From: an uncultured Verrucomicrobiota bacterium
GTDB taxonomy: Bacteria; Verrucomicrobiota; Kiritimatiellia; RFP12; UBA3636
Length of the DNA stretch: 37,417 nt
Reading direction: 5' to 3'
NCBI GenBank assembly: GCA_949295265.1
Contig: CASFKR010000008.1
Location: forward strand, 1-37,417
The number at the start of each line of letters is the position of its first letter. The first letter of the stretch is position 1. The notes below the pieces were generated by a model. It saw only the letters and a list, made by a program, of their open reading frames with translations, had not been told where the DNA came from and did not search any database. Both the position numbers and the translations under genes were made by a program. Positions 33,308-37,417 of this stretch are shown piece after piece.

Positions 33308-33336
33308 AGTATGCCCTTCCCGTAAAGGAAAGGCAA
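33308..33336 (-). promoter_or_regulatory. Candidate promoter with overlapping dyad for the export operon
   Basis: On the minus strand, TTGCCT (33336-33331), a 17-bp spacer and CATACT (33313-33308) fit a sigma70-like promoter. The spacer holds a near-palindrome, CCTTCCC-GTAAA-GGAAAGG on the plus strand (33315-33333, one mismatch), placed where a repressor would block polymerase. The intergenic stretch 33083-33468 otherwise holds the long leader and the hairpins at 33396-33468. Confidence 0.45.
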
Positions 33337-33395
33337 CCGTTTTTCATTTTTTCATCCCTGTGCGCATCCGCCGCTCGCGCTCCGCTGGCTTCGCA

Positions 33396-33468
33396 GCGGG
33401 CGGTTAACGCCGCCCGCATCACCCGCGGGGGTTCCCCGCCCCCGCCCCCGCCGCCGCCGGCGGGCGGC
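33396..33468 (-). terminator. Hairpin cluster after the solute-binding protein gene
   Basis: Just past the stop at 33469 (minus strand) are GCCGCC/GGCGGC-type pairing (33450-33468), GCGGGG-GTT-CCCCGC (33425-33439) and GCGGGCGG-TTAACG-CCGCCCGC (33396-33417). None has a T-run. Together they form a strongly structured end and share their style with the hairpins at 25499-25693. Confidence 0.5.
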
Positions 33469-35202
33469 TCAGTCGATGCGGCAGCGCCAATGCTTTTCCA
33501 TGCCGAGCGGGAAATCGTGGAGCCGGAAATTGCGGAGGCGCGGGCGCAGCAGAACAATCTCGCGCTTGTAGTAGAGAAAGACCCACGGAAGGTCGTTGCG
33601 GACGATGTCCTGCATTTCGAGGCAGAGGGCGCGGCGGCGCTCTTCAGAGCGCGTGGTATTGGCCTCCTCATAAAGCGCGTCAAACCGGGGATTGGCGTAG
33701 TTCGTGCGGTTGGGTCCGGGAGAGGCGTTGCGCGAGTAAAACAGCTGCAGAAAATTGAGGGGGTCGGGGTAATCGGCGACCCAGCCGAGCTGGAAGAGCT
33801 GCTCCTCGCGTTTGGCGAGACTCTGCAGAAAATGCGGAAACGTGCGCATGTCCAGCGCAAGATCGATGCCGATGCGGGCAAAAAAGGAAGCCATGAGCTC
33901 GGCGCCTTCGCGGGTCTGCTGGTCGGCTTTGCCGAGCATCAGCGTGAGCCGGAGACGTCGGCCCGTTTGGGGGTCGATGCCTTCCGGGTAGCCCGCTTCG
34001 GCGAGGAGCGCGCGGGCGCGGTCGAGGTCGTAGCTGTACGGTTGCGGCGTTTCGATGCGGTTGGCGATGCCGGGCGGAATGGGGCCATCGGAGGGCGCGA
34101 TGCGTCCGCGGTTGAGCGCGACCCAGTCCGCGGCATGAAAGGCGCAGGAAAGGGCGCGGCGCAGCAGGAAGTTGGTGCCGACGACGGGGTCGTCCATGTT
34201 GAACCCGAGAAAGTAGCTTTCCAGCGCGGGCTGGGCTTCCATGCGGATGCCCTGCGAGGCCAGCTCAGGGCGCAACCCGCCGCGCTCATCCAGAACGGCA
34301 TCCCAGTTGTCGCGGGAGATTTCCGTCGCCAGATCGAACGTGCCGCGCAGAAACGAAAGCCACTGCGTGGAGGCATCCTGCATGACCCAGTATTCGACCG
34401 CCTGAAACGGCGTCGTTCCCTCGAAAGGGTCGAGAACCGGCGTGTGGTCGCGCGCGGGGTCGCGCCCGGGGCGCCGCTCGAGGCGCATGCGGTGGCCGCG
34501 CCGCCAGCTCGCCAGCCGGAACGGACCCGATCCCGCCTCATGCTGCCCGAAGCGCTCTCCGTAGCAGGCGACGGCTTCGTGCGGCACAATGGCGCTGAAG
34601 GTCATCGCCAGACGCCAGAGAAAATCGGGGGCGGGGCGCGTCAGCCGGATGACGAGCGTGCGGTCATCCACCGCCTGAAGTCCGGCAATCTCCCGTGTGT
34701 AATCAGTGGGGGTCGTCACATCGCGGCTCGCCTCGTAGAACGCGTGGAAGCCCTCAATCAGGCCGTCGAAAATCCAGAACCCGGAAGAGGTCAGCTTGGC
34801 GTCGGCGAGCCGTTTCCAGGAAAACACGACGTCGGCGGCAACCAGCTTGCGCCGTCCGTCGGGCGTCTGGAAACAGGCGTCCGGACCAAACCAGACGTCA
34901 TCCCGCAGGGTGACGGTGAGGGTGCGTCCATCTTCGGAAAGGGCGGGCATTTCCGCCGCCACGTAGGGAATCAGGCGGTAGGGGCGCGCCGCATAATCGT
35001 ATTGGAGGAGCGTTTCGTAGACGAGCAGAACGGGACGTCCCGCCGCCATCGAAGCGGCTTGCACGGGGTCGAGACTCGAAACGGACAAATCGGAGCGCCG
35101 GAAAACGGCCTCCGTTTCAGCCGCGCCGCTCACGGCCGGAAGACAGCAGATGCCCGCCCAAAGCGCCATCAGGCGCAAAACTAAAAATCGACCTCGTTTC
35201 AC
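33469..35202 (-). CDS. Family 5 extracellular solute-binding protein (peptide/nickel type)
   Basis: This 577-residue protein starts at GTG 35202 with a signal peptide (about 1-27). The ATG at 35169 is an alternative with a shorter signal. It follows the SBP_bac_5 pattern: LDPVQAASMAAGRPVLLVYETL near the start, the opening binding segments, GSGPFRLASW (about 215-225) and a C-terminal lobe with YPDPLNFLQLFYS (about 490-503). Proteins of this family bring oligopeptides or similar ligands to an ABC importer. There is no lipobox cysteine at the cleavage site. No importer permease or ATPase genes are beside it, so it may serve components encoded elsewhere. A TAGAAT -10-like site at 35209-35214 lies very close to the GTG, leaving the start slightly uncertain. 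Confidence 0.88.
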   Translation of the reverse strand: MKRGRFLVLRLMALWAGICCLPAVSGAAETEAVFRRSDLSVSSLDPVQAASMAAGRPVLLVYETLLQYDYAARPYRLIPYVAAEMPALSEDGRTLTVTLRDDVWFGPDACFQTPDGRRKLVAADVVFSWKRLADAKLTSSGFWIFDGLIEGFHAFYEASRDVTTPTDYTREIAGLQAVDDRTLVIRLTRPAPDFLWRLAMTFSAIVPHEAVACYGERFGQHEAGSGPFRLASWRRGHRMRLERRPGRDPARDHTPVLDPFEGTTPFQAVEYWVMQDASTQWLSFLRGTFDLATEISRDNWDAVLDERGGLRPELASQGIRMEAQPALESYFLGFNMDDPVVGTNFLLRRALSCAFHAADWVALNRGRIAPSDGPIPPGIANRIETPQPYSYDLDRARALLAEAGYPEGIDPQTGRRLRLTLMLGKADQQTREGAELMASFFARIGIDLALDMRTFPHFLQSLAKREEQLFQLGWVADYPDPLNFLQLFYSRNASPGPNRTNYANPRFDALYEEANTTRSEERRRALCLEMQDIVRNDLPWVFLYYKREIVLLRPRLRNFRLHDFPLGMEKHWRCRID

Positions 35203-35260
35203 ACCCCCATTCTACCAGAAACCACAGCCCCGCGCCTCCCGCCCTCGCGCCCGCTGTCTC

Positions 35261-35494
35261 CGCTGCGCTCCCTCCGCTGCGCTGGCTTCGCCTCCGCCCC
35301 GCTGGCTTCGCTGCGCTGGCTTCGCCTCCCTCCGCTGCGCTCCCTCCGCTGCGCTCCCTCCGCTGCGCTCCTTTCGCTGCGCTCCCTTCGCTGCGCGCTC
35401 GCGAGCCGTCCTGTCCGTCCTGTCCGTCCTGTTCGTCCTGTTCGTCCTGTTTTCGGCTCGCGCCCCGCTGGCTTCGTTGCGCTGACTTCGTTCA
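35261..35494 (+). repeat. Composite intergenic repeat, copy C, with 14-bp tandem lead
   Basis: The left part (35261-35400) is built of repeats of CGCTGCGCTCCCTC/CTTCG units of about 14 bp. Then come the GCGAGCC arm (35401-35407), five 9-bp units (35407-35451), the GGCTCGC arm (35455-35461) and the linker (35462-35494). 35385-35490 is 106 bp against 97 bp in copy B: the same sequence with one extra 9-bp unit and one substitution. The hairpin, core and tail blocks of copies A and B are missing. It lies between divergent genes, and no gene is seen in 35203-35599. Confidence 0.85.
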
Positions 35495-35506
35495 GATCGC
35501 CGCCTG

Positions 35507-35535
35507 TTGATGGGAGAGAGAGGTTTCTTTATACT
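35507..35535 (+). promoter_or_regulatory. Promoter of the radical SAM gene
   Basis: TTGATG (35507-35512), a 17-bp spacer and TATACT (35530-35535) form a good sigma70-type promoter directly after the repeat. The leader to the ATG at 35600 would be about 58 nt. Confidence 0.6.
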
Positions 35536-35599
35536 GGAAAAGCCGTTGTGCGTTGACGCATGATGGCTCTCTTTTTCCGGTTTTTCCTTTTGCTGTTTC

Positions 35600-37123
35600 A
35601 TGAAAATCCTCATCGGGTACGTACCGCTGGAGTCATCGCTTGGCATTCCGCTGCTGTCGCAGAACCGGCAGTTCCAGTGGTTCTCAAAGCCGACGTATGT
35701 GTATCCGATGGTGCCGGCATCGGCGGCGACGCTGCTCCAGCGTCGCGGACATGAAGTCTTGTGGCTCGACGGCATTGCGGAGGAATTGACGCAGGAGGCG
35801 TTCGACCGGCGGTTCCTCGCGTTTCGTCCCGACGTCTTTCTGCTGGAAACCAAAACGCCCGTCGTGCGGCAGACTTGGCGGAAAATCGACCACCTCAAGG
35901 GCCTCCTGCCGTCCTGCCGCATGGTGCTGTGCGGCGATCACGTCACGGCCATGCCCGAGGAAACGCTGCGCGCCTGCCGCGTCGATTTCGTGCTGCGCGG
36001 CGGCGACTACGATTTTTCGCTCGATGAACTCGTCGCCTGGTTTGCGGAGAACGGGCTCCACACGGCGCCGGACCACGCCGGTGCCACGCCCCTGCCACCG
36101 GGCTTTACCTGGCGCACGGCGGAGGGCGCGGTGGCGGACTCCGGCCCGTTCTGCAATGCACGGCACAAGCTCACCGAACTGCCGGAAATCGACCGCGAAC
36201 TGACCTGCTGGCGACTCTACAGCCGCGAAAACGGCAATTTCCGGCGGACGCCCGGCGCGTACACGATGGCGGCGCGCGACTGCTGGTGGGGCAAATGCTC
36301 TTTCTGCTCGTGGACGACGCTCTATCCGGAATGGCGCACCCGCACACCCGCGCAGCTGCTCGACGAAATCGGCCGCCTGATCGAGCATTGCGGGGTCAAG
36401 GAAATCTTCGACGATTCCGGATGCTTCCCGGCGGGCGCCTGGCTGCGCGAATTCTGCGAAGGCATGGTTGCGCGCGGCTATCACCGCAAAGTGCGGCTGG
36501 GCTGCAATATGATCCCCGGCGTCCTCGATGCGGATCTCTACCGCGCCATGGCCAAAGCCGGCTTCCGGTTTGTGCTCTTCGGCCTCGAGTCGGCGCAGGT
36601 GGAGACGCTCCGGCGCATCAACAAATGCCCCAAGGCAAAAGACATCGAGGACTCGATGCGCCTCGCGCACGAAGCCGGGTTGCGCCCGCATGTGACGTGC
36701 ATGATCGGCTACCCGTGGGAGACCGCGGACGATGCGCGCCGCACCATCGCGCTCACGCGCTCGCTTTTCGACCGCGGCTGGATCGACACCCTGCAGGGCA
36801 CCATCGTCATTCCCTATCCGGGAACGCCCCTGTTCCGGGAATGCCGCGAAAACGGCTGGCTCCGGACGGAGGACTGGGACCGCTACGACATGCGCGAGCC
36901 CATCATGAAATGCCCGGTTCCGGATGAAGAACTGCGCAAACTCGTGCGCGGCCTGTACGAATCGTTCCTGACGCCGCGCTTCATCGTGCGCCAGCTGCTT
37001 TCCATCCGCTCGTGGGCGGATATTGCGTTTCTGGGGAAGGCGGGGTTGCGCGTGCTCGGCCACCTGCTCGACTTCCGGTCCGGCCGGGAGACGAAGGACG
37101 GTACCTCCCGCCCGGCGTCATGA
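35600..37123 (+). CDS. B12-binding-domain radical SAM protein
   Basis: This 507-residue protein has an N-terminal Rossmann-like cobalamin-binding-type domain (about 1-150, with ASAATLLQRRGHEVLWLDG). A radical SAM barrel follows (about 215-440). The cluster motif is CWWGKCSFC with C228, C233 and C236, i.e. C-x4-C-x2-C instead of C-x3-C-x2-C. FGLESA (about 334) and MIGYPWE (about 372) are typical later strands of these enzymes. The N-terminal domain lacks an obvious DxHxxG motif, so B12 may bind base-on or not at all. Function is unknown; methylation or another radical rearrangement is possible. The ATG at 35600 follows a pyrimidine-rich leader without a Shine-Dalgarno. Its stop overlaps the gluQ start by ATGA. 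Confidence 0.88.
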   Translation: MKILIGYVPLESSLGIPLLSQNRQFQWFSKPTYVYPMVPASAATLLQRRGHEVLWLDGIAEELTQEAFDRRFLAFRPDVFLLETKTPVVRQTWRKIDHLKGLLPSCRMVLCGDHVTAMPEETLRACRVDFVLRGGDYDFSLDELVAWFAENGLHTAPDHAGATPLPPGFTWRTAEGAVADSGPFCNARHKLTELPEIDRELTCWRLYSRENGNFRRTPGAYTMAARDCWWGKCSFCSWTTLYPEWRTRTPAQLLDEIGRLIEHCGVKEIFDDSGCFPAGAWLREFCEGMVARGYHRKVRLGCNMIPGVLDADLYRAMAKAGFRFVLFGLESAQVETLRRINKCPKAKDIEDSMRLAHEAGLRPHVTCMIGYPWETADDARRTIALTRSLFDRGWIDTLQGTIVIPYPGTPLFRECRENGWLRTEDWDRYDMREPIMKCPVPDEELRKLVRGLYESFLTPRFIVRQLLSIRSWADIAFLGKAGLRVLGHLLDFRSGRETKDGTSRPAS

Positions 37124-37417
37124 GTGCGGACGGCGCAGCATCGGCGCCCCCGGTCGGCCGGCTGGCGCCGAGTCCGACGGGCGCGCTCCATCTGGGCAAT
37201 GCGCGCACGTTCCTGCTCGCCTGGCTGTCGGTCCGCTCGCAGGGCGGACGCCTCCTGCTGCGCATGGAAGATCTCGATCACCCAAAGGTCAAACGCGATG
37301 CGGCGCGTGCTGCGCTCGAGGATTTGCGCTGGCTCGGGCTGGACTGGGATGAGGGCCCCGACTGCGGCGGACCCTCGGCGCCGTACGTGCAGAGCGCGCG
37401 GCGCGCGCACTACGCGG
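37120..37417 (+). CDS. gluQ: Glutamyl-Q tRNA(Asp) synthetase (5' part, runs off window)
   Basis: The ATG at 37120 opens a frame that continues past the window end; 99 codons are visible. It shows the class I synthetase start LAPSPTGALHLGNARTF (the HIGH motif as HLGN), RMEDLDHPKVKRDAA and DLRWLGLDWDEGP. These match GluQ, the short GluRS-like enzyme that attaches glutamate to queuosine in tRNA(Asp). GluRS itself cannot be fully excluded because the C-terminal half is missing, but the short N-terminus and the LDHPKVK segment favour GluQ. It overlaps the radical SAM stop, so the two are co-translated. Confidence 0.85.
   Translation, partial: MSADGAASAPPVGRLAPSPTGALHLGNARTFLLAWLSVRSQGGRLLLRMEDLDHPKVKRDAARAALEDLRWLGLDWDEGPDCGGPSAPYVQSARRAHYA

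Noticed and set aside
35407-35451. CRISPR-like array
   Set aside because: The units are 9 bp, contiguous and without spacers, and no cas genes are present.
35541-35599. Cobalamin riboswitch before the B12-type radical SAM gene
   Set aside because: The leader is only about 58 nt and I see no B12-box-like sequence or extended fold.

Overview
The window is GC-rich bacterial chromosome. It most resembles a member of the Verrucomicrobiota/Kiritimatiellota/Lentisphaerota (PVC) lineage. The main evidence is a five-gene pilus-like locus in the same order as Akkermansia Amuc_1102-1101-1100-1099-1098 (3869-11937). Supporting signs are a linked Gfo/Idh oxidoreductase and xylose-isomerase-fold pair, secreted proteins of unknown type, and many GC-rich intergenic hairpins. 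The phylum call is inference; no rRNA or tRNA lies here. No prophage, transposase gene, CRISPR array or tRNA was seen.

Layout. 1-311: non-coding, hairpins plus an inverted copy of a dispersed repeat. 312-3287 (-): GH2 beta-galactosidase. 3869-11937 (+): pilus-like operon of a secreted Amuc_1102-like protein, a PilM-PilN-like fusion, Amuc_1100- and Amuc_1099-like single-pass proteins, and a large secretin, closed by a strong terminator. 12036-14130: RmlD (dTDP-rhamnose synthesis) and an AT-richer secreted unknown. 14413-16641: Gfo/Idh oxidoreductase and sugar-phosphate isomerase-like protein. 16804-17553: PHP/amidohydrolase-like protein. 17960-18784: secreted beta-rich unknown with a palindromic leader. 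18938-22966: ParB, peptide deformylase, a CadC/SmtB-like ArsR metal sensor and a polytopic membrane protein; the last three are tightly coupled. 23440-25497: small unknown protein and ComM/YifB. 25696-33082 (-): tripartite export operon (TolC-like, Cys-rich zinc-finger-like protein, HlyD-like adaptor, two ABC half-transporters with complementary degenerate motifs). 33469-35202 (-): family-5 solute-binding protein. 35600-37417 (+): B12-binding-type radical SAM protein overlapping the start of gluQ, which runs off the window.

How it fits together. The pilus operon looks like an inner-membrane platform (PilM/N and two PilO/PilN-like bitopic proteins) joined to an outer-membrane secretin. The minus-strand operon is a complete inner-to-outer membrane export path carrying an unexplained 15-cysteine protein between its outer-membrane and adaptor genes.

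The most unusual non-coding signal is a modular intergenic repeat. Its blocks are a hairpin arm holding 9-bp tandem units, a GC-rich linker, a short hairpin, a 42-bp core and a 15-bp tail. They occur in different combinations at 106-220 (inverted), 17592-17644, 23031-23225 and 35385-35494. Many real genes here have long open frames on the opposite strand; these are codon-bias artefacts and are not annotated.
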